Shown here piece after piece: positions 16,778-25,953 of a stretch of DNA of 64,000 bases. The DNA comes from Amycolatopsis thermoflava N1165 (GTDB lineage Bacteria > Actinomycetota > Actinomycetes > Mycobacteriales > Pseudonocardiaceae). The translations under genes were made by a program, and so were the position numbers. The first letter of the stretch is position 1, and every line of letters starts with the position of its first letter. Under the pieces are notes generated by a model. That model was not told the origin of the DNA. It ran no database searches and saw only the letters and a program-made list of their open reading frames with translations. The stretch is from NCBI RefSeq assembly GCF_000473265.1, contig NZ_KI421511.1, forward strand, positions 1,973,731-2,037,730, in the 5' to 3' direction.

Positions 16778-17263
16778 TCAGGCCGCGCGCAGAACGCGGC
16801 GGCTGCGGGCCATGGTGTCGACGCGGCGGCCCAGCAGGGCCAGCCGGGCTGCCACGGTGACGTCGGCGAAAGCCGGTCCCCGCGCCGAATGGACGATGTC
16901 GGCGGCGTCGACGCACACGCCGGCACCGACCGGCAATCCGCCGTGCCTGCGAACCAGGAGCCGGACCTGGGCGAGGACCCGGGCTGCGTGCGCGAGGTCG
17001 GCCGCGACGGCGATCAGGCCGACGGTCCGCCCGTGCAGGCGAGCCCGGGCCAGCGACTCGGGCACCCGGCCGGGAAGATCGCCGTCCGGCCAGTCATCGC
17101 AGGCGATCAGGACCGCGTCCGGGTCAGACCGGTCGTCCGATGTGGACATCGCGGCGTCGAGAACCAGCGGCAGCGCCGGAGAGTCGCCGAGACACAGCGC
17201 GGAACGGGCGGCGACGGGAGCGCGGCGGGCGCGTACGGCAGGGATGTCGAGGATGGAGGTCAT
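16778..17263 (-). CDS. Probable NADPH-dependent FMN reductase-like protein
   Basis: A 161-residue protein that resembles the flavodoxin-fold NAD(P)H:FMN reductases. The core runs DPDAVLIACDD, then DLPGRVPESLA, LHGRTVGLIAVA and an LRxxL-like QVRLLVRRHGG, which follows the family order (strand, PGxLK-like helix, strand, helix). The match is loose: the expected PEYN motif reads CDDWPDG. ATG 17263 is chosen because GGGAG lies six bases before it; ATG 17269 is directly next to that site. Position before an LLM monooxygenase gene supports a role as its flavin reductase. It could also be an inactive relative. Confidence 0.5.
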   Translation of the reverse strand: MTSILDIPAVRARRAPVAARSALCLGDSPALPLVLDAAMSTSDDRSDPDAVLIACDDWPDGDLPGRVPESLARARLHGRTVGLIAVAADLAHAARVLAQVRLLVRRHGGLPVGAGVCVDAADIVHSARGPAFADVTVAARLALLGRRVDTMARSRRVLRAA

Positions 17264-17325
17264 GGCCATCTCCCACTTCGCTGTAGGGGGCACGACCGAT
17301 GTAACCGCGCTCACGCGTGGCGGTC

Positions 17326-17344
17326 AAGAGACTCAGAGTCTCTT
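17326..17344. promoter_or_regulatory. 19-bp perfect palindrome, candidate TetR operator
   Basis: AAGAGACTC-A-GAGTCTCTT is a perfect inverted repeat with a one-base centre. It lies between the end of the TetR gene (17362) and the start of the FMN reductase-like gene (17263). A one-base loop and the absence of a T-run on the minus strand argue against a terminator; it fits an operator for the adjacent TetR protein. Confidence 0.55.
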
Positions 17345-17361
17345 TCTTTACCTAGATCGGT

Positions 17362-17970
17362 TCAGTCGGTCTCGAGCGCCGCGCTCCACATCCGGGTGAG
17401 CACCTCGAGGATCTCCCCGCGATCGACGTCCCAGCCGTGCAGCGACCAGCGCAGGAACATCTGCTGCAGCTGGCCGAACAGCAGCACCGCCCGCGCCTTG
17501 GCCTGCTCGGGATTCCAGCGCCCGCCCTTCTGCAAGGCGGTGCTCAGCATGTCGATGTCGCGTTCGAAGCTCGTCTGCTGCCGCTCCCGGACCGGATCCT
17601 CCAGCAGGGCCGCCTCGGTCACCGCGGCGGAGGCGATCCGGGTGCGCTCCCACACCCGCAACGTGGTGTCCAGCCATTGGGCGATGCGCTCGCGGGTGGG
17701 TTCCTCGGCCAGTTCGGCGAGCGCGGTGTAGACCGGCTCGTACTGCTCGTCGAGGTGCCGCAGCACCTCCATTACGACGTCGGCCTTCGACTTGAAGTGC
17801 CGGTAGAACGTCGCCCGGGTGGTGCCCGCCGCGGCCGTGATGTCCTCGATCGACGTGGCCACGTATCCGGTCAGCGAGAAGCAGTCCACGGCGGCCTCGG
17901 CGAGCCGGGACCGGGTCTGCTCGCGGCGGGCTTGGCGAGCACCGCCCTGTCGCGTCGCTTCCTCCGGCAT
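17362..17970 (-). CDS. TetR/AcrR family transcriptional regulator
   Basis: A 202-residue TetR-type regulator. The helix-turn-helix (about residues 20-65) contains VATSIEDITAAAGTTRATFYR followed by HFKSKADVV. The rest is helical and of unknown ligand. ATG 17970 is used; longer frames upstream have no coding character. The gene is the last of the long leftward operon that begins near 27808, and the palindrome directly after it suggests that it controls the next leftward unit (FMN reductase, LLM, SDR, hydrolase). Confidence 0.85.
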   Translation of the reverse strand: MPEEATRQGGARQARREQTRSRLAEAAVDCFSLTGYVATSIEDITAAAGTTRATFYRHFKSKADVVMEVLRHLDEQYEPVYTALAELAEEPTRERIAQWLDTTLRVWERTRIASAAVTEAALLEDPVRERQQTSFERDIDMLSTALQKGGRWNPEQAKARAVLLFGQLQQMFLRWSLHGWDVDRGEILEVLTRMWSAALETD

Positions 17971-18044
17971 CCGGCTCCCTCGTCTCGTCGGCTGGCCCTG
18001 CTCCAGCAAACCAAGACCGCCCGCGCGGACACAACCCGGCGGTC

Positions 18045-19502
18045 TCACCCGTGCTCGATCCACACGCTCTTGTGCTCCAGCCACTCGTCCAGCGTGTGCG
18101 GCCCGTTGGACGTCCGGTTGCCGCTCTCCTTCTGGCCGCCGAAGGGCAGCGCCCAGTGCAGCCGCCGGTAGGTGTTGACCCAGACCGTGCCCGCGCGCAG
18201 GCCCGCGATCATCCGGTGGGTGCGGGACAGGTCGTTCGTCCAAAGTCCGGCCGCGAGGCCGTAGACCGTGTCGTTGGCCAGGTCCAGGGCATGGCTGTCC
18301 GAAGAGAACGGCAGCGCGACCGCGACCGGGCCGAAGATCTCCTCCTGGCAGACCCTCAGCCGGTTGTCCGGGGTCGCGAACAGCGTCGGCTCCACGAAGT
18401 AGCCCCCGGCCAACGGGGATGCCGGGTCGAACAGCTCCTTGCCGCAGCGCCCGCCGAACACCCGACGGGCGCCCTCGGCCTCGGCGAGGTCCAGGTAGCC
18501 GCGCACCTTGTCGTACTGCGTGTCGAACGCGACCGGTCCCATCGTGGTCTCCGGGTCGAGCGGATCGCCCAGCCGGATCGCGGCGGCCTGCCCGCGCAGC
18601 CGCTCCACGAACTCGTCGAAGATCGAGTCCTCGATCAGGATGCGTGAGCCCGCGATGCACGCCTGCCCGGCGCTGCCGGTGAAGATCCCGGCGGCCACGC
18701 CCGCCGCCGCCGCCTCCAGGTCGGCGTCGGCGAAGACGATGTTGGGTGACTTGCCGCCCAACTCCAGCCCCAGGACCTTGAGGTTGGTCACCGACCGTTG
18801 GGTGATGCGGCGACCGGTCGCCGTCGAGCCGGTGAAGCTGATCTTCGCCACGTCCCGGTGCTCGACCAGGGCCTCACCGGCAGTCGCTCCCTCGCCGCAC
18901 ACGATGTTCACCGCGCCCCGCGGGATCCCCGCCTCGCTCAGGTGGCGGGCCGCGGCGAGGATCGACACCGACGCCCGCTCCGGTGGCTTCACGACGACGG
19001 TGTTGCCCGCGGCGAGCGCCGCCGACACCTTGGCCAGGAACATCGCCAGCGGCGCGTTCCACGGGATGATCACGCCGACCACGCCGAACGGTTCGCGCAC
19101 CGAGTAGGTGTGGGCGGCCGGTGAGATCGACACCGTTTCCGCGGTGATCGTCTCCGCCAGGCCCGCGTGGAACTCGATCTGCGCGGCACCACCGAGCACC
19201 GCGGGCCGCGCCTCGGTGCTCGCCCGGCCGTTGTCGGTGGCGTCGAGCCGCCACAACTCCTCGGCGTGGTCGCGGACCGATCGGGCCCAGGACCGCAGGA
19301 TCGCCGCGCGCTCCATCGGCGGGGTCGCGGCCCACCCCGGTGCCGCCGCCCGTGCCGCGGCCACCGCATCGTGCACGTCGATGGCTTCCCCGGCGGGAAT
19401 GCGGGCCCACACCTCCCCGGTGGCCGGGTTGACGCTGTCGAGCCACTGGCCGCCGCGGGCCGGGCGGAATTCGCCGTCGATGTGGTGGGGGTGGTCGCTC
19501 AC
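18045..19502 (-). CDS. Aldehyde dehydrogenase
   Basis: A 485-residue NAD(P)-dependent aldehyde dehydrogenase. It has the nucleotide motif FTGSTATGR, the general base in ELGGKSPNIVF and the catalytic cysteine in GQACIAGS. The GTG start at 19502 overlaps the thiolase stop (GTGA). The closest functional types are betaine or aromatic/terpenoid aldehyde dehydrogenases, but the substrate is not readable. It lies late in the leftward operon, after thiolase and an F420-type LLM gene. Confidence 0.9.
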   Translation of the reverse strand: MSDHPHHIDGEFRPARGGQWLDSVNPATGEVWARIPAGEAIDVHDAVAAARAAAPGWAATPPMERAAILRSWARSVRDHAEELWRLDATDNGRASTEARPAVLGGAAQIEFHAGLAETITAETVSISPAAHTYSVREPFGVVGVIIPWNAPLAMFLAKVSAALAAGNTVVVKPPERASVSILAAARHLSEAGIPRGAVNIVCGEGATAGEALVEHRDVAKISFTGSTATGRRITQRSVTNLKVLGLELGGKSPNIVFADADLEAAAAGVAAGIFTGSAGQACIAGSRILIEDSIFDEFVERLRGQAAAIRLGDPLDPETTMGPVAFDTQYDKVRGYLDLAEAEGARRVFGGRCGKELFDPASPLAGGYFVEPTLFATPDNRLRVCQEEIFGPVAVALPFSSDSHALDLANDTVYGLAAGLWTNDLSRTHRMIAGLRAGTVWVNTYRRLHWALPFGGQKESGNRTSNGPHTLDEWLEHKSVWIEHG

Positions 19503-20659
19503 GCGTGCTCCAGCCGCTCGATGATCGTCACGTTCGCGGTTCCGCCGCCTTCGCACATCGTCTGCAGGCCGTAGCGGCCTCCCGTGCGTTCCAGTTCGGC
19601 GAGCAGGGTTGTCATCAGGCGCGCCCCGGTGGCGCCCAGCGGGTGGCCGAGCGCGATCGCGCCCCCGTTGACGTTGACCCGCGACGGATCGGCGCCCGTT
19701 TCCGCCAGCCAGGCCAGGACCACGCTGGCGAACGCCTCATTCACCTCGAACCGGTCGATGTCGCCCAGTTCCAGCCCGGCGCGCTCCAGTGCCGCCGCGG
19801 TCGCCGGGATCGGCGCGGTCAGCATGAAGATCGGGTCCGCGCCCAGGACCGACATGTGGTGGATCCGGGCGCGGGGCGTGAGCCCGTGCCGCTCCACCGC
19901 GCGTTCCGAGGCGATCAGCACCGCGGCCGCGCCGTCGGAGATCTGGCTCGACACGGCCGCGGTGAGCCGGCCGCCCTCGGTCAGGGGCTTGAGCTGCGCC
20001 ATCTTCGATGTGCTCGTGTCCCGCCGCGGCCCCTCGTCCGCGGTGACCCCTGCCAGCGGCAGGATCTCGCCGGTGAAGCGGCCTTCGTCGGTGGCACGCA
20101 CCGCCCGCCGGTGGCTCTCCACGGCGTAGGACTCCATGGCCTCCCGCGTGATGCCCCATTTCTGGGCGATGAGCTCGGCTCCGTGGAACTGGTTGACCGG
20201 CTGGTCACCGTAGCGTTCGCGCCAGCCGGCGGATCCGCTGAACGGGTTCTCGAACCCGAGTTCCCGGCCCGCCTTGCGGGAGGTGCCCATCGGGATGGCG
20301 CTCATGTTCTGGACACCGCCGGCGATCACCAGGTCCGCGTTGCCGGACTGGACGGCCTGCGCCGCGAAGTGCACCGCCTGCTGGGACGATCCGCACTGCC
20401 GGTCGACGGTGGTGCCGGGCACGTGCTCGGGCAGACCGGCCGCGAGCCAGGCGGTGCGGGCCACGTTGCCGCCCTGACCACCGACCGTCTCCAGGCAGCC
20501 GAAGATCACGTCCTCGACCGCGCCCGGATCCACGCCGGCGCGCTCGACGAGTCCCGCCAGCACGTGCGCGCCGAGATCCGCCGGATGGATCCCGGCGAGC
20601 CCGCCGCCCCGCCTGCCGACCGGGGTGCGGACGGCGTCGACGATGTAGGCCTCAGCCAT
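19499..20659 (-). CDS. Thiolase family acyltransferase (acetyl-CoA acyltransferase)
   Basis: A 386-residue thiolase with all three active-site blocks: the nucleophile in VDRQCGSSQQA, the histidine in GGAIALGHPLGATGA, and the second cysteine in MCEGGGTANV. It would cleave a 3-oxoacyl-CoA in beta-oxidation. It follows the LLM gene 20678-21535 and overlaps the aldehyde dehydrogenase gene. In this operon it is the complete, catalytically competent thiolase, unlike the Cys-less relative at 27954. Confidence 0.92.
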   Translation of the reverse strand: MAEAYIVDAVRTPVGRRGGGLAGIHPADLGAHVLAGLVERAGVDPGAVEDVIFGCLETVGGQGGNVARTAWLAAGLPEHVPGTTVDRQCGSSQQAVHFAAQAVQSGNADLVIAGGVQNMSAIPMGTSRKAGRELGFENPFSGSAGWRERYGDQPVNQFHGAELIAQKWGITREAMESYAVESHRRAVRATDEGRFTGEILPLAGVTADEGPRRDTSTSKMAQLKPLTEGGRLTAAVSSQISDGAAAVLIASERAVERHGLTPRARIHHMSVLGADPIFMLTAPIPATAAALERAGLELGDIDRFEVNEAFASVVLAWLAETGADPSRVNVNGGAIALGHPLGATGARLMTTLLAELERTGGRYGLQTMCEGGGTANVTIIERLEHA

Positions 20660-20677
20660 GTGGTTGTCTCCCTTGCT

Positions 20678-21535
20678 TCACAGCGACGCGGCGAGCGCGG
20701 CCAGCCCGTCCAGACCGCGCAAGGTCGTCGCTTCGTCCGAGGTGGTCAGCCAGAACACGACCCGGTCGATGCCCATGTCCGCGTAGCGGTCCAGGGCCGC
20801 CGGGTGCGGGCAGGCGTTGAACAGCGTCACCGGGATGTCCGCACGCCCCGCGTCCCCGGCTCGCTTGCGCAGCTCCTCGACGCGCCGCGCGAGGACGGGC
20901 TCGAAGTCCTCGACGGCTCCCGGTGGCGGGTCGGTGACCTGGTCGGTGCCAGCCCGGTAAGGCATCCAGCCGTCGGCGAAGGCGACCACGCGCTCCAGCA
21001 CCCGCGGCCCCATCCCGCCGAGCAGTACCGGGGGTCGTGGCCGCTGCACCGGCTTCGGCCACGACCACAGTGGACCGAAGCGCACGAACTCGCCGTGGTA
21101 GGCCGCCTCGTCCTGGGTCCAGATCGCGGTCATCGCCGCCAGCCGTTCGCGCAGCACGGCGAACCGGCGGCCGGGATCGGTGCCGTGGTTGCGCAACTCG
21201 TCGGCGTCGGAGCCGGCTCCGACGCCGAGCAGCAACCGTCCGCGCGAGAGCTGATCGAGGGTGGCGATCTGCTTGGCGAGCACGACCGGATCGCGCTGAG
21301 GCACCAGGCAGACGGCGGTGCCGATCCGGATCCGGGTGGTGGACGCCGCCACCGCGCCGAGCGTCACGAGCGGATCGAACACCGTGCGGTAATAGCCGGG
21401 GCTGTCCGCGCCCACCGGAACGTGGGTGTGGTCGGGGAAGAAGACCGAGCCGAACCCCCGATCCTCGGCAGCCCGGGCGAAGCCGACCGGGCTGATCGAG
21501 TCCGCGGACGGGAAGAACTGCACGCCGGCCTCCAT
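20678..21535 (-). CDS. LLM class oxidoreductase, F420-dependent type
   Basis: A 285-residue luciferase-like protein, shorter than the other three in the window. The pattern FARAAEDRGFGSVFFPDHTH, then TAVCLVPQRDPVVLAKQIA and GRLLLGVGAGSDADEL, with FADGWMPYR near residue 205, is that of the Rv2161c-like F420 family. It therefore probably uses the deazaflavin F420. ATG 21535 overlaps the stop of the SnoaL-like gene (TGATG). Reaction unknown; such enzymes act as hydride transferases on ketones, alcohols or enoyl groups. Confidence 0.85.
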   Translation of the reverse strand: MEAGVQFFPSADSISPVGFARAAEDRGFGSVFFPDHTHVPVGADSPGYYRTVFDPLVTLGAVAASTTRIRIGTAVCLVPQRDPVVLAKQIATLDQLSRGRLLLGVGAGSDADELRNHGTDPGRRFAVLRERLAAMTAIWTQDEAAYHGEFVRFGPLWSWPKPVQRPRPPVLLGGMGPRVLERVVAFADGWMPYRAGTDQVTDPPPGAVEDFEPVLARRVEELRKRAGDAGRADIPVTLFNACPHPAALDRYADMGIDRVVFWLTTSDEATTLRGLDGLAALAASL

Positions 21536-22020
21536 CAGGCCCGCTCCCAGCGCTGGGGCAGCACGTCGTCGCGCGCGGTCATCGGCTCCAGCAGGTGGCG
21601 GCTCAGATCGCCGAACAGGTCGTTGCCGATGCGCCGCTCGGTGAACCGCCAGCGGCCGTCCACCTTGGCGAACCGGTCGAGGTAGTCCCCGGCGATGATG
21701 GGCTGCAGCGGGAACGTCCCGGCGTGCTGGACCACGAGCACGGAGGAGTACGCGCGGGCACGGTCCGGGCCGTCGTCGTCGACGAGGAGGTTGCTCACGA
21801 TGTGCCGGGTCCGCGGGGTGCCGTTGGGGTGCAGCCGCACGAACCGTTGCCACAGCGCGGTGACGGCGGCCGGGTCCCGCTGGGCGACCAGGTCCTCCCC
21901 CACGTAGAGGTCCGCATCGGCGAACAGCTCGCCGAGCTCGGTGAACCGGCCGTCGTCGAGGTAGTACGGGTAGAGGTGGACCAGTCGCTCGACCTGGCGG
22001 TGGTCGTCGCCGCCGATCAC
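21535..22020 (-). CDS. SnoaL-like / nuclear transport factor 2 family protein
   Basis: A 161-residue cone-shaped alpha+beta protein of the NTF2-like superfamily, the class that includes polyketide cyclases, ketosteroid isomerase and small hydroxylases. Visible features are RLVHLYPYYLDDGRFTELGEL at the first helices, TRHIVSNLLVDDDG and the final strand KVDGRWRFTERRI. GTG 22020 overlaps the upstream SDR stop. It may be an isomerase or hydratase in the pathway, since family members near SDR and CoA ligase genes often act on steroid- or terpenoid-like rings. Confidence 0.75.
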   Translation of the reverse strand: MIGGDDHRQVERLVHLYPYYLDDGRFTELGELFADADLYVGEDLVAQRDPAAVTALWQRFVRLHPNGTPRTRHIVSNLLVDDDGPDRARAYSSVLVVQHAGTFPLQPIIAGDYLDRFAKVDGRWRFTERRIGNDLFGDLSRHLLEPMTARDDVLPQRWERA

Positions 22021-22862
22021 GCCGTGTACCTCGCGGCCGAACCGGCGTTGACGTCGATCACCGAGCCCGTGATGTGCGGCGTGGCGGGTCCGATGAGGAA
22101 CAGCACCGCCGCGGTGATCTCTACCGGCTCCAGCAGGGCGACCGGCTGGACGTGGTGTTCCCGGAGCAGCGCTTCGACGTCCTCCCACCCGGGCGCCGCC
22201 AGATCCGGCCGCAGCGCGTGGTAGAGCGGGTCGTTGTGCACCATCGGGGTGGAGGTGTTGCCCGGCGCGACCGCGTTCACCGTGATGCCGAACGGCGCGA
22301 GGTCCAGAGCCGCGGCCTTCACCAGGCCGATCACGCCCCACTTCGAGGCGACATAGGGCACCGAGCCCGGCACGGCCATCCGCGCCTGGTTGGACGCGGT
22401 TGCCACGATCCGGCCGTAGCCGCGCTCGATCATGTGCGGGGCGACCGCCCGCAGGGACTGGAAGACCCCGGTGAGGTTGGTCGCGACCACCTCGTCCCAC
22501 ACGGCCCGGTGGGCGTCCTGGATGGACCCGCCGCCGTGTACTCCGGCGTTGGCCAGCAGGACGTCGATCCGCCCGAACCGGTCGATCGCCGCGTCGACGG
22601 CCTTGCCCACAGCACCTTCGTCACCGACATCGCCGGTGAGCGCGAGCACGTCGCGGCCGTGGGCCCGCACGAGGTCCGCGCTCTCCGCCAGGTCGGCCTC
22701 GGTGGCGAGCGGATACGCGACGTGCGGCGAGTCGGCACAGCGGTCGAAGAGGACCACGTCGGCGCCCTCGCGCGCGACCGCCTCGGCGTGCGACCGGCCC
22801 TGCCCCCGCGCTCCCCCGGTGACGAACACGACCTGTCCGTCCAGCTGCCCGGCCATGCTCAC
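22017..22862 (-). CDS. Mycofactocin-type SDR family oxidoreductase
   Basis: A 281-residue SDR. The start of the fold reads VTGGARGQGRSHA, the hallmark of the SDR subgroup that holds NAD tightly and passes electrons to mycofactocin. The subgroup also has a long insertion after the second strand, seen here as FDRCADSPHVAYPLATEADL. The serine is in ATASNQARM and YxxxK is YVASK. The start ATGAGCATG overlaps the acyl-CoA synthetase stop. It would oxidise an alcohol (carveol-like secondary alcohols are known substrates for the group). No mycofactocin genes are in the window. Confidence 0.85.
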   Translation of the reverse strand: MSMAGQLDGQVVFVTGGARGQGRSHAEAVAREGADVVLFDRCADSPHVAYPLATEADLAESADLVRAHGRDVLALTGDVGDEGAVGKAVDAAIDRFGRIDVLLANAGVHGGGSIQDAHRAVWDEVVATNLTGVFQSLRAVAPHMIERGYGRIVATASNQARMAVPGSVPYVASKWGVIGLVKAAALDLAPFGITVNAVAPGNTSTPMVHNDPLYHALRPDLAAPGWEDVEALLREHHVQPVALLEPVEITAAVLFLIGPATPHITGSVIDVNAGSAARYTA

Positions 22863-24409
22863 TTCCCTCCGGCGAGGTGACCCCAGCGGTTCAGCACCGC
22901 GCGGCGCAGCAGCTTGCCCTGCCCGCCGGACCCGTCGTTGGCGTGCGGCAGCTCGTCCGCCACCACGACGACGTCCGGACGCGACGGCGGCGGGAGCTTG
23001 TCCGCGACCGCCGACCGCACCACCTCCGGGTCGAGGTGGTGTTCCAGATCGGGGCGCACGACCAGCAGGATCTTCGGCTCGCCATCGGCGCCCGGGACGC
23101 CCACCGCGGCGGCCTCCGCGACGCCGTCCACTGCGGACGCCGCGTCCTCGACCTGGATCGGCAGGGTGAACGAGCCGCCGCGCGCGATCGCGTCGGCGCG
23201 ACGGCCGAGCACCGACACCCGGCCCTGGTCGTCGACGAGGCCGAGGTCGCCGCCGGTGAACCAGCCGTCCCGGAGCGCTTGCCCGGTCACCTCGGGCTGC
23301 CCGTCGTAGCCGGCCGTGACATGCGGCCCCGCGAGCTGGATCTCCCCGATTTCCCCGGTGATCCGCCGCCCGTCGGCATCGACCACCCGGACGGCCCCGC
23401 CGGTGCGCGCCCAGCCCACCACGCCATCAGGCACCTCGTCGCGCCGCGCGATCACGCTGTAGGGCGCCTCGGTCTGCCCGTAGTAGCCGTAGAGGGCCAA
23501 GTCCGGCAGCCTCCGCCGGATCCGCTGCTGCAGCGACGGCAGGATCGGCTCACCGCCGAGCATCGCGACCCGCAACGAGGACAGGTCGGCGTTCTCGTGC
23601 CCCGGCGTGGACAGCAGTTCGACGAAGAAGCTCGGCGTCACGCTGATGTGTGTGACGCGCTCCCGCGGCACCGCGGCCAGGAACTGTTCCGGTCCGAACC
23701 CTTCCTCCAGCACCAGCCGCGCCCCACCCGCGAGCGCGGGCGCGGCCACGGCCAGGAACCCGATGCCCCAGATGATCGGCCCGGTACCCAGAACCGCGTC
23801 CCGTCCCAGCGGCACGTCCAGCCACAGCTTCTCCGCGATCGCCAGCCCGCTGGCGTGCGTGTGCACCACCGCTTTCGGCAGGCCTGTGGTGCCGGAGGTG
23901 AAGAACAGCGCGAGCGGATCGTCTCCCCCGGCCCCGAGCACCGGCTCGCCGTCGCCCGCGGAGGCCGTGAGCGCGTCGAGATCAACCGAACCGCGGGCCG
24001 GGCCGCCCACCCGGATCCAGGTATCGATACCCGGTAGGACTGGCCGCAGTCCGGCCACGAGGTCGTCGAACCGCGCATCGTAGACGAAGGCGGTGGTGCG
24101 GCTGCGCTCCAGGACGGGCGCGAAGGTCTCCGCGGCCCAGAACGGGTTGAGCGCCGCCAGCACCGTCCCCAGCTTGGCCTGCGCCAGGTAGATCTCGGCG
24201 ACGGACAACGGTGAGTCGAGCAGGGTGGCGACCCGGTCCCCGGGTTTCAGCCCCGCGGCGGCGAGTGCGTGGGCGCGGCGGTTGACCCGCTTGTTCAGCT
24301 CGTCGTAGGTGAGGTGGAAGCGGCCGGCGAAGGTCACGGCGATGTCCTCGGGCGCCCGATCACGGTGGGCGGTCAGCACAGCGTGCCCGAAGTTGGCGTA
24401 GCGCGTCAT
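22859..24409 (-). CDS. AMP-dependent acyl-CoA synthetase
   Basis: A 516-residue adenylate-forming ligase. The P-loop-like A3 motif is FFTSGTTGLPKAVVHTH, the A5 region is YGYYGQTEAPY, and the A7 region is GWFTGGDLGLVDDQGR. The A10 lysine region reads GGQGKLLRR. It activates a carboxylic acid with ATP and CoA. It precedes the mycofactocin-type SDR and follows a second synthetase gene by 27 bases. Aromatic, fatty or terpenoid acids are all possible substrates. Confidence 0.9.
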   Translation of the reverse strand: MTRYANFGHAVLTAHRDRAPEDIAVTFAGRFHLTYDELNKRVNRRAHALAAAGLKPGDRVATLLDSPLSVAEIYLAQAKLGTVLAALNPFWAAETFAPVLERSRTTAFVYDARFDDLVAGLRPVLPGIDTWIRVGGPARGSVDLDALTASAGDGEPVLGAGGDDPLALFFTSGTTGLPKAVVHTHASGLAIAEKLWLDVPLGRDAVLGTGPIIWGIGFLAVAAPALAGGARLVLEEGFGPEQFLAAVPRERVTHISVTPSFFVELLSTPGHENADLSSLRVAMLGGEPILPSLQQRIRRRLPDLALYGYYGQTEAPYSVIARRDEVPDGVVGWARTGGAVRVVDADGRRITGEIGEIQLAGPHVTAGYDGQPEVTGQALRDGWFTGGDLGLVDDQGRVSVLGRRADAIARGGSFTLPIQVEDAASAVDGVAEAAAVGVPGADGEPKILLVVRPDLEHHLDPEVVRSAVADKLPPPSRPDVVVVADELPHANDGSGGQGKLLRRAVLNRWGHLAGGK

Positions 24410-24436
24410 TGCGTCTCTCCTGCGGTCGAACAGGTG

Positions 24437-25942
24437 TCAGGTGCCCGGGTATCCGCCGCCGCCGTACCGGGCGTCGAGCAGGTCGTAGTCGGGGGTGAAC
24501 CCCCGTCGTGGGAGCTCCTCGGCGAAGATCACGGTCTTCGGCTTCTTGTAGGAGGCGACCTGGGTGCGCACGTGAGCGATCAGATCCTTCTCCGACACGC
24601 TCGCGCCGTCGGCGAGCACGACGATCGCGACGACGTTCTGGCCCCACACCGGATCCGGCCGTCCGATCACCCCCACTGCCTCGACGTCGGGATGCGTAGT
24701 CAGGGCGCGCTCGACCTCCGCCGGATAGACGTTCTCACCGCCGGACTTGATCATCCGCAGCTTCGGCCCGAGGAAGCTGATCGTGCCGTCCTTTTCACGG
24801 CGGCCCAGGTCGCCGGTGTGGTGCCAGCCGCCGCGGAACTTCGCCGCGTTCAGCTCGGGCTGGTCGAAGTACCCGCTGAACACGTGCGGGCCGCGGGCCA
24901 CGATCTCGCCCACCTGCCCGTCCGGCACCTCCTCGTGGTCCGGGCCGACGATGCGCACCTGCGCCAGTGGGCTCGGCCGCCCAACGTTGCCCGCGCCGTC
25001 CGTGCCGAGCCCGTGGTAGGTGAGCATCCCGGCCACCTCGGTCTGTCCGTAGCCGACGAACGAGCGTCCCCAGGGACTGGTGTCCGGTGTGATCATCGCG
25101 TTCCACGCCTCGTCGCCCGGCGCCGCCCGCAAGCTGGACAGGTCGTAGCGCCGGTCGGCGTTCGCCTTCACCAGCTGCGCGATCATCGCCGGGAAGAGCA
25201 TCGCGGCCTGGCAGCGTTCCCGCTCGATCAGCCGGCACGCCAGCTCCGGGTCGAAGGTCGGCAGCACCACGTTCGTGCCACCGAAAACCAGCGTGGTCAG
25301 CGCGAACATCGTGGTGCCGATGTGGAAGAGCGGCCCGGAGTCCAGGCAGACGAAGCCCTCCTCGACCTGACGGACGACGCCGAGCACCAGACTGTGCGAA
25401 ACGAGCGCGCGCTGCGACAGCATCGCGCCGTGCGGGCGGCCGTCGAACGCCGCGGTGTACAGCACGAGGACCGGCGCGTCCTCGTCCACGTCCAGGCCCA
25501 GGGGGGTGGCGGGGTACTCCGCCAGCCACGCCTCGTAACCGTCGTCGGCGTTGTGGCAGACCCAGCGCGCGGTCGTCCCGCTCCGGAGTGGACCGAGCGC
25601 GGCGTCCAGCGGTCCCGACTCCCAGACGACCACCGCGGGCCTGAGGTCGTCGAGCACGAACTTCAGCTCGTCGCTGCTCTGCCGCCAGTTCGCCGGGCAC
25701 AGCATGGCCCCGGTCTTGGCGCAGGCGATGAGCAGCTCGATGATCCGGAACGAGTTGACGCCCAGCCACAGGACCCGCTCCCCCGGCCCGGCACCGGCGT
25801 CGAGCAGGGCATGGGCGAGGCGGTCGGTGCGCTCGTCGAGATCGGCGTAGGTCAGCCGGTGGTCGCCGTCGACCAGGGCGGTGACGTGGGCGCGGCTGCG
25901 CCGGTGCTCCCGCACCACGTCGGCGAGGGTGAACTGGTGCAT
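24437..25942 (-). CDS. AMP-dependent acyl-CoA synthetase (FadD type)
   Basis: A 501-residue ligase, second of a tandem pair with 22859-24409 but clearly divergent from it. It has YTAAFDGRPHGAMLSQ (a variant A3 motif with Ala-Ala-Phe instead of Ser-Gly-Thr), VGYGQTEVAGM, and GGWHHTGDLGRREKDG. The A10 lysine is in PRRGF, without the usual K, so its adenylation step may be altered; the alignment in this last part is uncertain. ATG 25942 follows AAAGGCG. Two ligases in one operon suggest two acid intermediates, for example a main acid and a released side chain. Confidence 0.85.
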   Translation of the reverse strand: MHQFTLADVVREHRRSRAHVTALVDGDHRLTYADLDERTDRLAHALLDAGAGPGERVLWLGVNSFRIIELLIACAKTGAMLCPANWRQSSDELKFVLDDLRPAVVVWESGPLDAALGPLRSGTTARWVCHNADDGYEAWLAEYPATPLGLDVDEDAPVLVLYTAAFDGRPHGAMLSQRALVSHSLVLGVVRQVEEGFVCLDSGPLFHIGTTMFALTTLVFGGTNVVLPTFDPELACRLIERERCQAAMLFPAMIAQLVKANADRRYDLSSLRAAPGDEAWNAMITPDTSPWGRSFVGYGQTEVAGMLTYHGLGTDGAGNVGRPSPLAQVRIVGPDHEEVPDGQVGEIVARGPHVFSGYFDQPELNAAKFRGGWHHTGDLGRREKDGTISFLGPKLRMIKSGGENVYPAEVERALTTHPDVEAVGVIGRPDPVWGQNVVAIVVLADGASVSEKDLIAHVRTQVASYKKPKTVIFAEELPRRGFTPDYDLLDARYGGGGYPGT

Positions 25943-25953
25943 GGTGACGCCTT

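Noticed and set aside
17326-17344. Reading the 19-bp palindrome as a rho-independent terminator
   Set aside because: The centre is a single base and the T-rich stretch follows only on the plus strand, where no gene ends. An operator is the better explanation.
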